From Parasutterella muris (GTDB taxonomy: Bacteria; Pseudomonadota; Gammaproteobacteria; Burkholderiales; Burkholderiaceae_F): 64,000 bases of DNA. Made by a program: the position numbers and the translations under genes. Positions 52,308 through 60,595 of the stretch are shown here, piece by piece. Each line of letters starts with the position of its first letter. Positions within the stretch are counted from its first letter, which is position 1. The notes beneath the pieces were generated by a model, which searched no databases, was not told the origin of the DNA, and saw only the letters and a list, made by a program, of their open reading frames with translations. The stretch lies in the NCBI RefSeq assembly GCF_943193095.1, contig NZ_CALPCV010000001.1:124001-188000 (forward strand). The letters are read 5' to 3'.

Positions 52308-52322
52308 AAAGGTTAGATCAGA

Positions 52323-53843
52323 TTAGCAGCCGGCCCACTTGTTCGCTGTGCGAGCAGCGATGCGGCCGAAGATAATGCAGTCTGCAACAGCAACGGTACC
52401 GAGACGGACCATGCCGTGGACACCTCCGGTTGCTTCACCGGCAGCGTACAGACCGGAGATCGGCTCGCCTTTGACGTTCAGAACCTGGGCCTGTTCATTG
52501 ATTTCAATGCCGCCCATTGTGTGGTGGACACGCGGCCAGAGACGGATTGCATAGAAGGGGCCCTTTTCATTGGGCACGCCGTCATCGAAGAACATGCAGT
52601 CGAATTCCGGATCCTTCTTAGCCTTCATGTAACCGTTGAATTTTTCAGTTTCTTTTTCGAGAACTGCATAATCAAGCTTATAGAACTCAGCAAGGCTCTT
52701 GAGGTCGTCAAACTTGCGGATAACGCCGTTCTTGAGGGCCTGCTCAAACTGTTCCTGCTTCATGTTCTTGCCGACAACCTTGTTCATGAAGTTCTGTTCA
52801 TTCGTGAAGATGACGGCCGGGGCACCGATGGCGACGATAGCGTCAGCGCGAACTTTGCGGTTGCCGGTTTCTTTGATGAAGCGCTTGCTGGTCTTCGGGT
52901 TGATCATCGGGCCGTAGCCAACCATGGATTCAACTGCGAGCGGAGCCAGACCAAAGCCGTTTTCGTCCGGAGAGGTCCACGGGCCGAGCTGGATCCAGTC
53001 CATATGAATGGTATTTGCGCCGACCTGCTGAGCTTCCTGAATCATTTCACCGGTTGCGCCGGGATGATTGGTCGAAGTGAATTCCTTGGTGAGGCGAGGA
53101 TCGTGGCTTGTGCGCATGCGAACGTTCTGGCTGAAGCCGCCGGATGCGATCAGAACACCCTTAGTGGCGCGGATGTAAACAACTTTGCCGCTGTCAGGAC
53201 GATTGAAGCGATGGTTGATGCGGGCTTTAACGCCGACAACGCAGCCTTTATCGTTAACGATCAGATCATCAACAATAGTGCGAAGCTGGATCTTGATGCC
53301 GAATTCCTTGCACTTGGCAAGCATCGGGTTGATGAATCCGGCGCCGGTGTTTTCCTGGACTGCATGACTGCGGGGTACAGAGTGACCGCCATGGTAAGTA
53401 ACGGCTTTGAAGTTTACGCCAACTTCATCGCGGAGCCATTCATAGTTGGAAACGGATTCGTCAGCGATTCTGCGTGCAAGGTTTGCATGAGCGATACCGC
53501 CGCCCGCTTTCAGAATATCTGAATAGAGAAGGTCGGCGTTGTCTTTGATACCGGCTTTAGCTTGCATGTCGGTACCGGCAGCAGCGATGGCACCGCCGTT
53601 AATGATGGAGTTGCCGCCTGCAGAAGGCATTTTGTCAACGACAAGAATATCCTTCATGCCGAGATAATGGCTTTCAAGGGCAGCGCCAAGACCGGCAAAC
53701 CCGGTTCCGATGACTAAAAGTGAACAAGTTTCATTCCATTCGGCTCCTTTCGGAAGTTCTGCTGCATGAGAAGCACCGACGCCGGCAATCGCGGCAGCAG
53801 AAACGGCAGAGGAGCGAAGGAAATTGCGTCTTGTTAGGGTCAT
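52323..53843 (-). CDS. Tat-exported flavoprotein reductase, flavocytochrome c fumarate reductase family
   Basis: Periplasmic FAD enzyme that probably reduces an unsaturated organic acid with electrons from the adjacent cytochrome. The ATG at 53843, with GGAG upstream, gives 506 residues. The twin-arginine signal TRRNFLRSSAVSAAAIAG precedes the FAD motif VIGTGFAGLGAAL (about 45-57). The catalytic Arg is Arg321 (TSKRF), and VHHTMGG (about 439-445) and the Arg480 region GGVHGMVRLG are conserved. The fumarate-type QAHPT is QLGPW here, and VTEAVR is AVESMV. So the fumarate-binding His and Thr and the proton-path Arg are replaced. Substrate unknown; not a canonical fumarate reductase. Confidence 0.88.
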   Translation of the reverse strand: MTLTRRNFLRSSAVSAAAIAGVGASHAAELPKGAEWNETCSLLVIGTGFAGLGAALESHYLGMKDILVVDKMPSAGGNSIINGGAIAAAGTDMQAKAGIKDNADLLYSDILKAGGGIAHANLARRIADESVSNYEWLRDEVGVNFKAVTYHGGHSVPRSHAVQENTGAGFINPMLAKCKEFGIKIQLRTIVDDLIVNDKGCVVGVKARINHRFNRPDSGKVVYIRATKGVLIASGGFSQNVRMRTSHDPRLTKEFTSTNHPGATGEMIQEAQQVGANTIHMDWIQLGPWTSPDENGFGLAPLAVESMVGYGPMINPKTSKRFIKETGNRKVRADAIVAIGAPAVIFTNEQNFMNKVVGKNMKQEQFEQALKNGVIRKFDDLKSLAEFYKLDYAVLEKETEKFNGYMKAKKDPEFDCMFFDDGVPNEKGPFYAIRLWPRVHHTMGGIEINEQAQVLNVKGEPISGLYAAGEATGGVHGMVRLGTVAVADCIIFGRIAARTANKWAGC

Positions 53844-53918
53844 GTTTATGTTCTCCGTAGTTTGAAGGGAATGAAGCAATTACAGGAACCATTCTAAAAA
53901 TCATCCGAAATCATGACC

Positions 53919-53934
53919 ACTAAACTGTTTTAGT
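53919..53934. promoter_or_regulatory. Inverted repeat of Crp/Fnr geometry upstream of the reductase
   Basis: ACTAAA (53919-53924), 4 bases, then TTTAGT (53929-53934): perfect 6-bp arms, centred about 84 bases before the flavoprotein ATG. Fnr/Crp sites have 5-bp arms with a 4-6 base spacer, but the arms here differ from the Fnr arm TTGAT. The adjacent regulator is a Crp/Fnr-like protein, so this is a candidate site. Confidence 0.35.
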
Positions 53935-54092
53935 TCCCCTCCTAATGATTAACCCTTAGCGCATGTTATTAAATAGTTAGGTAGTTTTATCAAATATTGT
54001 CTGAATGTCGCTTCAATGATGTGAATTTCAACAAAGAATATAAATGGGTGAAATGATGATCCTTCCACCTGATTTATTGCGCGGCAATGACG

Positions 54093-54122
54093 AAAAAGCC
54101 CTGAATGGAATCAGGGCTTTTA
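54093..54122. terminator. Bidirectional terminator downstream of the regulator gene
   Basis: AAAAAGCCCTGA (54093-54104) pairs with TCAGGGCTTTT (54111-54121) around ATGGAA, with A and T flanks. It is 21 bases past the stop of the minus-strand regulator gene. Confidence 0.75.
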
Positions 54123-54143
54123 GATTAAAAATTACTGTTTAAA

Positions 54144-55019
54144 TCAAAGAGATGTTAGCGGATTTATTGTTTGAGGTATACGAGGCATTAACTCAAAAAG
54201 TTCTTTAAGGCTGCTTGCGTAAGTGTAAGAGCTCTGTTCTTCAGAATGCCTCATCCATTTATACGCATCTTCAAAAAAATCGACGGGGAAGGTGATGTAG
54301 TCTCCCTCTCTAATCCAAACGCCTTCGTCCTTCCATTTTTTTAGATAATTATCTGTTGATACAGAAGATGCGTTCGCGACAAGACAGCGGTTGCTGCGCG
54401 TCAGGGGGACAGGCATTCTGAGCCACATCTTCCCATCCTTATAGAAAGAGTCTGCAAAATGGATAGCCCAGCTTATCGCAAAAGCCTTTAAACGCTGCTC
54501 AACCGGGGAGAATGCCATTAGGGCAAGACCGATTCGATCAGAGAGCGCACAGCTTTCGAAATGCCGAATCAGAGATGCCAGCAGAGTCGGTTCAGTCTTG
54601 AGTATCGGCATGATCAGTTCACGATCGCAGATGTAGATTTCTGCATTGGTCAGAGCGAAATAGTGGCCGAAAGCAGGTCTGCCGGTAAAGAAATTGAGGT
54701 TGCCTAAGGCCAGATGGCCCACCGGAGAAATAGCCGCTGCTTTTTCTGTGGCAACTGTCGGATTGCCGAAGTTTCTGGCCGTGACACCGTTGGTCACAAC
54801 TGCGAGGTGATGAATGCTTTGGCCGAGAGAGATAAGCTTTTCCTGACGCTTTAGAGAGACTTTTTTGCCGACTTTAATAAGCAGTCTGACGATGTCCTGA
54901 TTGAGCGGGGGATGGATCCAGGGGACAATGGGCACAGAATTCTCTTTGTCTTTGATATCAATGTCATAAAATCTTTTTCTGTGCAAAGCTGAAAGCCACT
55001 CAGCAGAAATGTTCCCCAT
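54144..55019 (-). CDS. Crp/Fnr-like transcription regulator
   Basis: A 291-residue protein with a cyclic-nucleotide-type beta-roll region (about residues 50-150, with VKKVSLKRQEKLISLGQSIHHLAVV and AISPVGHLALGNLNFFTG) and a long central helix. A C-terminal winged helix is near residues 205-250 (MPVPLTRSNRCLVANASSVSTDNYLKKWKDEG is spread over it). The usual Fnr cysteine cluster is absent, so it is not an Fnr oxygen sensor; there is no clear cAMP pocket signature either. It is upstream of the reductase gene on the same strand with a terminator between. This suggests a local regulator of the reductase-cytochrome-porin unit. Confidence 0.75.
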   Translation of the reverse strand: MGNISAEWLSALHRKRFYDIDIKDKENSVPIVPWIHPPLNQDIVRLLIKVGKKVSLKRQEKLISLGQSIHHLAVVTNGVTARNFGNPTVATEKAAAISPVGHLALGNLNFFTGRPAFGHYFALTNAEIYICDRELIMPILKTEPTLLASLIRHFESCALSDRIGLALMAFSPVEQRLKAFAISWAIHFADSFYKDGKMWLRMPVPLTRSNRCLVANASSVSTDNYLKKWKDEGVWIREGDYITFPVDFFEDAYKWMRHSEEQSSYTYASSLKELFELMPRIPQTINPLTSL

Positions 55020-55135
55020 TGATTCCCTCGTCAGTGTGAGAAAGATAATTTTTCTTAGTTTGAGTCGGATTAATCCGTTTGGATATAGTCTACTTAATGA
55101 GTTAAAGCTTGGCTACTAATACACTTTGGTCTATG

Positions 55136-55157
55136 CATTAGGTATTAATGCCTAATG
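55136..55157. promoter_or_regulatory. 22-bp inverted repeat in the regulator promoter region
   Basis: Left half CATTAGGTATT (55136-55146) and right half AATGCCTAATG (55147-55157) are complementary except at one position. It lies about 117 bases before the regulator ATG and after the sulP terminator. It may be an autoregulatory operator. A single half-site CCTAATG also occurs at 53941-53947, upstream of the reductase. Confidence 0.45.
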
Positions 55158-55176
55158 AAAATTCTGTCGACAAGAC

Positions 55177-55207
55177 CTAAAAAAGGCTCAGAGCAACTCT
55201 GAGCCTT
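55177..55207 (-). terminator. Terminator of the SulP transporter gene
   Basis: An 11-bp stem pairs AAGGCTCAGAG (55183-55193) with CTCTGAGCCTT (55197-55207) around CAA. On the minus strand the hairpin runs into TTTTTTAGG. Confidence 0.75.
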
Positions 55208-55226
55208 AGTACCTCAACAGTCGGTG

Positions 55227-56975
55227 TCAGCGTTCGATAATCGGTATCTCATTCGAGTCGGCTGCGGGCGTTTTCTTGTTATGAATCACATCGCAGGCAG
55301 TCCGTATGGCAGAGTCCATATCCGGGCACAGGAATTTGCCGAGTTTCTGAGCCAGCCCCAGACGCTGCATCTGCCGCAGCGGGTGGTCACTTGCGCCGGC
55401 GATGATGAGTACCTTTTCATGCTTAACCAGATTGCGCTGGAAATTCTCTATGATATCGAGCGCGCTGTTATCGATTGACAGCAGTTCGGAGAAATCGAAG
55501 ATAACTACATCGGGAGCGTCCGGCGCATTGATATGCTTCGGGTCCGTGACAATTTCAAGCTTTGATACAGAGCCGAAGAAAAGCGCGCCTTCCATAACCC
55601 AAGCCTCAATCTCCTTCGGAGCGTCAAAGGGCAGTGTCTTCGGAAGCACTCGGGTAAGCGTGTTCATGCGGTAAAGGAAGAAGAGCGCGGCCGAGAGCAG
55701 ACCGATTTCCACCGCGACTGTCAGATCGAAAATAACGGTCAGGAAGAAGGTCAGCAGCAGAGTGGCTTTATAGGAAAGCGTAAATTGTCTGAGTCGAACA
55801 AACTCGTGCCAGTTGCCCATATTAAAAGCCATGAAGAGCAGAATCGCGGACAGTGAGCACAGCGGGACGTTCATCGCCAGAGGAGCTGCAACCAGAATAA
55901 TGATCAGCAGCGTTAGGCTATGAACCATGCCTGCGACCGGAGAGACGGCGCCGCTCTTAATATTGGTGACGGTTCTTGCGATAGTACCGGTTGAAGGAAG
56001 ACCTCCAAAGAAAGGCACGATGCAGTTGGCGATTCCCTGTCCCATCAGTTCCTGATTGGGATCATGCCGGTCATCGATCATCGCGTCAGCGACACGAGCG
56101 CAGAGCAAAGACTCGATCGCGCCGAGCAGTGCGAGAGTGAGCGCAGGCGTAAAGAGCTGTTTTATATTACCCCAAGAGATTTCAGGAATTTTGAATTCAG
56201 GAAGGCCTTGGGGAATACCGCCGAATTTGGAGCCGATCGTTTCAACAGGAAGATTGAAGAAAGTTACGGCCGAAGTCATGATGATCAAAACGACGACAGT
56301 ACTCGGAATACGCGCAAGCCATCTGCGCCAGGGCGCCCCGCCGATCGTCCAGGAACGCGGCCAGATAAAGACAATGAAAAGAGAAAGAAGTCCCATTGCA
56401 ACCGCATAGGGATTGACCGTGTCAATGGCACCCCACAGAGTCCCGATCTGATGGAAAAAGTCAGCCGGCATCTTGGCGATGTTAAGACCGAGAAAATCCT
56501 TCACCTGCGAGAGCGCAATGAGTACAGCGATACCGTTTGTGAAGCCGATCACGATGGAGACCGGAATAAAGCGGATGAAGCTGCCTATCTTAAAGAGCCC
56601 CATCAGGAACAGGAATATTCCTGAAAAGAAGGTCGCAATGAGCAGATTGCCCACGCCGTACTGCGCGATGATGCCGTAAACAATAACAATAAAGGCACCG
56701 GCAGGGCCGCCGATCTGGACTCGGCAGCCGCCGAGCAGGGAAATAAAGAAGCTGGCAATAATGGCAGTATAAATACCGGATTCCGGTGTCATGCCCGAAG
56801 CAATGGCAAAAGCCATCGCAAGCGGGAGCGCAACAACGCCGACGGTAAGACCTGCGGATAAATCATTCGTAAATTCGTTAAACGAATAGTGACGCAGCAG
56901 CGATAAAGAAGCCGGGTGGAACTTCGCAATTGGAAAACTATGAAGCGCTTCCACGATATGGGATCTGACACTCAT
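55227..56975 (-). CDS. SulP (SLC26) family inorganic anion transporter with STAS domain
   Basis: Inner-membrane transporter; with the ATG at 56975 it has 582 residues. A longer start at 57044 adds a 23-residue hydrophobic leader and neither has a clear Shine-Dalgarno. The membrane domain opens with DLSAGLTVGVVALPLAMAFAIASG, followed by GGCRVQIGGPAGAFIVIVYG and NCIVPFFGGLPSTGTIARTV, all SulP signatures. A C-terminal STAS domain has DVVIFDFSELLSIDNSALDII and ends after MQRLGLAQKLGKFL. The family carries sulfate, bicarbonate or C4-dicarboxylates; a role in feeding the nearby reductase is possible but unproven. Confidence 0.9.
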   Translation of the reverse strand: MSVRSHIVEALHSFPIAKFHPASLSLLRHYSFNEFTNDLSAGLTVGVVALPLAMAFAIASGMTPESGIYTAIIASFFISLLGGCRVQIGGPAGAFIVIVYGIIAQYGVGNLLIATFFSGIFLFLMGLFKIGSFIRFIPVSIVIGFTNGIAVLIALSQVKDFLGLNIAKMPADFFHQIGTLWGAIDTVNPYAVAMGLLSLFIVFIWPRSWTIGGAPWRRWLARIPSTVVVLIIMTSAVTFFNLPVETIGSKFGGIPQGLPEFKIPEISWGNIKQLFTPALTLALLGAIESLLCARVADAMIDDRHDPNQELMGQGIANCIVPFFGGLPSTGTIARTVTNIKSGAVSPVAGMVHSLTLLIIILVAAPLAMNVPLCSLSAILLFMAFNMGNWHEFVRLRQFTLSYKATLLLTFFLTVIFDLTVAVEIGLLSAALFFLYRMNTLTRVLPKTLPFDAPKEIEAWVMEGALFFGSVSKLEIVTDPKHINAPDAPDVVIFDFSELLSIDNSALDIIENFQRNLVKHEKVLIIAGASDHPLRQMQRLGLAQKLGKFLCPDMDSAIRTACDVIHNKKTPAADSNEIPIIER

Positions 56976-57092
56976 GCTTAGATAGGTAAAGAAAGTTGTT
57001 TTTATTAATAAATAGAAATCGGGAATGTCTTTCGACCTCGTCATTATGCGCCTTAGAACGGTACGATGAGCGTTTTTAGGCTGAAATAAACA

Positions 57093-57130
57093 AAAAAGAC
57101 CGCAGATCTGTGAGAACCCGCGGTCTTTTT
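57093..57130. terminator. Terminator of metG, bidirectional
   Basis: An 11-bp stem pairs 57093-57103 (AAAAAGACCGC) with 57120-57130 (GCGGTCTTTTT). It is 13 bases past the metG stop. Confidence 0.8.
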
Positions 57131-57142
57131 CAGCAGAAGGCT

Positions 57143-59248
57143 TTAATGGATTTTCATGCCGGGTTTTGCGCCGGGGAAAGGTTCGAGAAGATACAGGCCG
57201 TTCGGCTTGTCAGAGCCGTCGGAAGCGGAAAGCAGCATGCCCTCAGATACTGAACCCATCATCTTGCGCGGCGCTAAATTCGCAACTACAAGTGTGAGTT
57301 TTCCAATCAAATCCTCGGGGTTGTAATAAGCCGCGATACCCGAGAAGATATTTCTCGGTTTTTCCTCGCCGACGTCAATCGTAAGCTGGAGCAGTTTCTT
57401 GCTCTTTGGCACTGCGGTGCAGTTGAGAATCTTGCCGATACGCAGGTCAACTTTTGCAAAATCATCAAAAGTAATTGTCGGGGCAAGTTCCTCGTAAACC
57501 ATGTCTTCAGAGGATGCAGCTTCGCTCTTTACCTCTTCCGCTTTTTGTTCCGTGTTTGCCGGAGCGTTCTTGTTGCTGAGCTCAAAGAGTTTATCAACGA
57601 CTTTCTCATCGGCTCTCTGCATCAGATGTTTGAACGGAGAGATTGCTGCGGCGCTGTTCAGCGGAGCAGAGATGGAATTCCAGCTCAGCTCTCCGCAATT
57701 GAGGAAGTTCTCAACGTTTTCAGCGGTTCTCGGAAGAATCGGTTTGAGATAGATGGTGAGCAGTCTGAACGCTTCGAGTGTGACAGAAGCAACCTCATGG
57801 AGCTTTTCGGATGCTTCCGGATTCTTAGCAAGTTCCCAAGGTTTCTCGGCGTCGACATATTCATTTGTCTTATCGGCAAGCGCAAAAACAGTATTGAGAA
57901 CACGGCTGTATTCGCGATCTTCATAAAGTTTGCTGATGGCGCCGGCCTGCTCTCTAAGTTCGCGAAGCAACGGGCTCTCCGCAATCGCTTTATCGCTGAC
58001 TTTGCCTTCAAAGCGCTTAACAAGGAATCCGCTTGAGCGGCTTGCGATATTGACGTATTTGCCGACCAGATTGGAATTCACCATGGTGACAAATGCGTGC
58101 GTTGTGAAGTCGATGTCCTCGACCCTCGAATTGATCTTGGCGGCAAAGTAATAGCGCAGCCATTCAGGATCCATACCCAGATCCAGATAAACCAGGGGGT
58201 TGAGGCCGGTACCGCGGCTCTTGCTCATCTTCATACCGTTGACCGTGACAAAGCCGTGCGCCCAGACATGATCCGGAACTTTAAAAGGTTTGCCTGCAAA
58301 GTGTAGCATGGAGGGCCAGAAGAGCGTATGGAAATAGGCAATATCCTTACCGATAATGTGAATTTGTTCGGTTGTGGACGATTCCAGCAGTCCGTCAAAA
58401 TTAATGCCCTTTAATTCGCAGTAGGACTTCAGGCTGGCGAGATATCCGATCGGAGCGTCCAGCCAGACATAGAAATATTTGCCGGGTTCATCCGGAATTT
58501 CAATGCCGAAATAAGGTGCGTCACGGGAAATATCCCAGTCATTCAAGTCTCCGTCTTTGCCGAGCCATTCTTCGGTCTTGGCAACGATCTGAGGCTGCAG
58601 GCGGGAAGTTCCGTCTGTGGCGGTTCCCTTGGTCCAGCTTCTCAGGAATTCGACACAGCTCGGGTCGGAAAGCTTGAAGAAGAAGTGCTTGGATTTTCTG
58701 AGTTCAGGCTTGCAGCCGGAAAGAGAAGAATACGGATTGACCAGTTCTGTCGGCTGATATACAGCGCCGCAGACTTCACAGGAGTCGCCGTACTGATCGG
58801 GCGCGCCGCACTTCGGACAGGTTCCTTTAATGTAGCGGTCGGCAAGGAACATTCCTCTGACCGGATCGTAGAACTGCTCGATGTCTCTGCTGTAGATGAG
58901 CCCGCAGCCTTTCAAACGGCGGTAGATTTCCTGAGAAAGTTCCGTGTTTTCTTTGCTGTCGGTGCTGTGCCAGTGGTCAAATTTAATATAGAAGCCGTTC
59001 AGGTACTGGGGTCTTCCGGCCGCGATTTTCGCGACGTACTCCTGCGGCGTGACGCCCTGCTTCTGAGCGGAAATCATGATTGGCGCGCCATGGGCGTCGT
59101 CAGCCCCCACAAAATGAACCGTATTGCCGAGCATTCGCTGATGGCGAACCCAAATATCGGCCATGATGTATTCCATGATGTGACCGATGTGAAAATTTCC
59201 GTTTGCGTAAGGAAGCGCGGTCGTCAGGAAAATGGTGCGTTTACTCAT
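57143..59248 (-). CDS. metG: Methionyl-tRNA synthetase
   Basis: Class I synthetase. The ATG at 59248 gives MSKRTIFLTTALPYANGNFH and 701 residues; in-frame ATGs at 59263 and 59287 are less likely. The HIGH motif is HIGH at residues 20-23, the zinc knuckle CPKCGAPDQYGDSCEVC is intact, and KMSKSRGTG is present. The C-terminal dimerising EMAP-II-like tRNA-binding domain begins DFAKVDLRIGKILNC and ends MKIH. Divergent from apbC, a common proteobacterial order. Confidence 0.97.
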   Translation of the reverse strand: MSKRTIFLTTALPYANGNFHIGHIMEYIMADIWVRHQRMLGNTVHFVGADDAHGAPIMISAQKQGVTPQEYVAKIAAGRPQYLNGFYIKFDHWHSTDSKENTELSQEIYRRLKGCGLIYSRDIEQFYDPVRGMFLADRYIKGTCPKCGAPDQYGDSCEVCGAVYQPTELVNPYSSLSGCKPELRKSKHFFFKLSDPSCVEFLRSWTKGTATDGTSRLQPQIVAKTEEWLGKDGDLNDWDISRDAPYFGIEIPDEPGKYFYVWLDAPIGYLASLKSYCELKGINFDGLLESSTTEQIHIIGKDIAYFHTLFWPSMLHFAGKPFKVPDHVWAHGFVTVNGMKMSKSRGTGLNPLVYLDLGMDPEWLRYYFAAKINSRVEDIDFTTHAFVTMVNSNLVGKYVNIASRSSGFLVKRFEGKVSDKAIAESPLLRELREQAGAISKLYEDREYSRVLNTVFALADKTNEYVDAEKPWELAKNPEASEKLHEVASVTLEAFRLLTIYLKPILPRTAENVENFLNCGELSWNSISAPLNSAAAISPFKHLMQRADEKVVDKLFELSNKNAPANTEQKAEEVKSEAASSEDMVYEELAPTITFDDFAKVDLRIGKILNCTAVPKSKKLLQLTIDVGEEKPRNIFSGIAAYYNPEDLIGKLTLVVANLAPRKMMGSVSEGMLLSASDGSDKPNGLYLLEPFPGAKPGMKIH

Positions 59249-59457
59249 GAATATTTTTTCCATATGTTGAAAAAGACCAAACGTCAATTTTAACAGACCG
59301 AATTAAGGAGAAAGCGTCTATAAGTCAATGCGCGGAGGATTTCTTACTTTGTTTTCGTGGTTCCGAACTTCCTGGTAAGTATTTATCTGAGAACGGTATG
59401 CAAGTCAGTTCCGATGTGATAGTTTAGACGGCGTAAAAATACAACGGAGTTGTTTTA

Positions 59458-60531
59458 ATGCAGGAAAAGATTACAGAACTTCTCAAAGAAGTTGTGGACC
59501 CGAATACAGGCAAGAATCTGGTCGCGTCCAAGTCTTTGAAAAAAGTGACGACGGAAAACGGGAAAACAACGGTTCAGATTGAGCTGGACTATCCGGCCAA
59601 AACACAGGGTCCCGTCATTGCGTCGATGGTTAGAGCAAAACTGACGGAAGCCGGCATCGATGCTGATGTCAATGTCGGTCAGAATATTATCGCGCACTCG
59701 GTGCAGCCCGGCGTCAAGGTTTTTGACAACGTCAGAAATATCATTGCGGTATCGAGCGGAAAAGGCGGCGTAGGCAAGAGTACAGTTTCCGCTAACCTTG
59801 CGCTTGCCCTGCAGCAGGAAGGTGCCAAAGTCGGTCTTCTGGACGCGGATGTATACGGACCGAGCCAGCCGACGATGCTCAGTATCACCGATAAACCGTA
59901 TTCGGTTGACGGAAAGAGTCTGGAGCCGATGATCGGACACGGTCTTCAGGTTGCCTCTGTCGGCGTGCTGATCGATCCGGATCAGCCGATGATTTGGAGA
60001 GGTCCGCTCGCCGTATCCGCCCTGCAGCAGCTTCTGAAGCAGACGAATTGGAAAGATCTGGATTATCTGATTGTCGATATGCCTCCGGGAACAGGAGATA
60101 TCCAGCTTTCTCTTTCTCAGGAAGTTCCGCTGACCGGTGCGGTGGTTGTGACAACTCCTCAGGACATCGCTCTGATGGATGCTCGTAAGGGTCTCGTGAT
60201 GTTCGAAAAGGTCAACGTGCCGATTCTTGGCATTATTGAAAATATGGCTACGCATATTTGTTCTAACTGCGGCCACGAAGAACACATCTTCGGTGAGGGC
60301 GGTGCGGAAAAAATGGCCAAGCAGTATGGCGTCGATCTGCTCGGAGAACTGCCGCTCGACATCAATATTCGCCTGAGCATGGATAAGGGAGAGCCGATTG
60401 TGATTTCCGAACCGGAAGGCAAGATCGCTCAGATCTATCGTGAAATCGCCCGTAAACTGGCAATTGCGGTAGCGAAGAAGAATAAGGACTACAGCCGAAA
60501 GATGCCGTCGATCAAGATTTCTGATACCTAA
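59458..60531 (+). CDS. apbC: Iron-sulfur cluster carrier protein ApbC/Mrp
   Basis: P-loop ATPase that carries Fe-S clusters to target enzymes. The 357-residue product has an N-terminal MIP18-like domain (residues 1-85, starting EKITELLKEVVDPNTG) and the deviant Walker A SSGKGGVGKST (residues about 99-109). DADVYGPSQPTML, the bridging CSNC (Cys268/Cys271) and EIARKL near the end follow. CGGAG lies 10 bases before the ATG. In this window moaC and miaB products are Fe-S or molybdopterin related, but no direct link is shown. Confidence 0.95.
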   Translation: MQEKITELLKEVVDPNTGKNLVASKSLKKVTTENGKTTVQIELDYPAKTQGPVIASMVRAKLTEAGIDADVNVGQNIIAHSVQPGVKVFDNVRNIIAVSSGKGGVGKSTVSANLALALQQEGAKVGLLDADVYGPSQPTMLSITDKPYSVDGKSLEPMIGHGLQVASVGVLIDPDQPMIWRGPLAVSALQQLLKQTNWKDLDYLIVDMPPGTGDIQLSLSQEVPLTGAVVVTTPQDIALMDARKGLVMFEKVNVPILGIIENMATHICSNCGHEEHIFGEGGAEKMAKQYGVDLLGELPLDINIRLSMDKGEPIVISEPEGKIAQIYREIARKLAIAVAKKNKDYSRKMPSIKISDT

Positions 60532-60548
60532 CGCATCAGTAAAGCAAC

Positions 60549-60578
60549 AAAAAAATAACGGAGCCCGAGGGCTCCGTT
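60549..60578 (-). terminator. Terminator of the flavoprotein gene at 60596-61663
   Basis: AACGGAGCCC (60557-60566) pairs with GGGCTCCGTT (60569-60578) around GA; on the minus strand it runs into TATTTTTTT. Convergent with apbC. Confidence 0.75.
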
Positions 60579-60595
60579 GCTGCATTCAGCACCGA

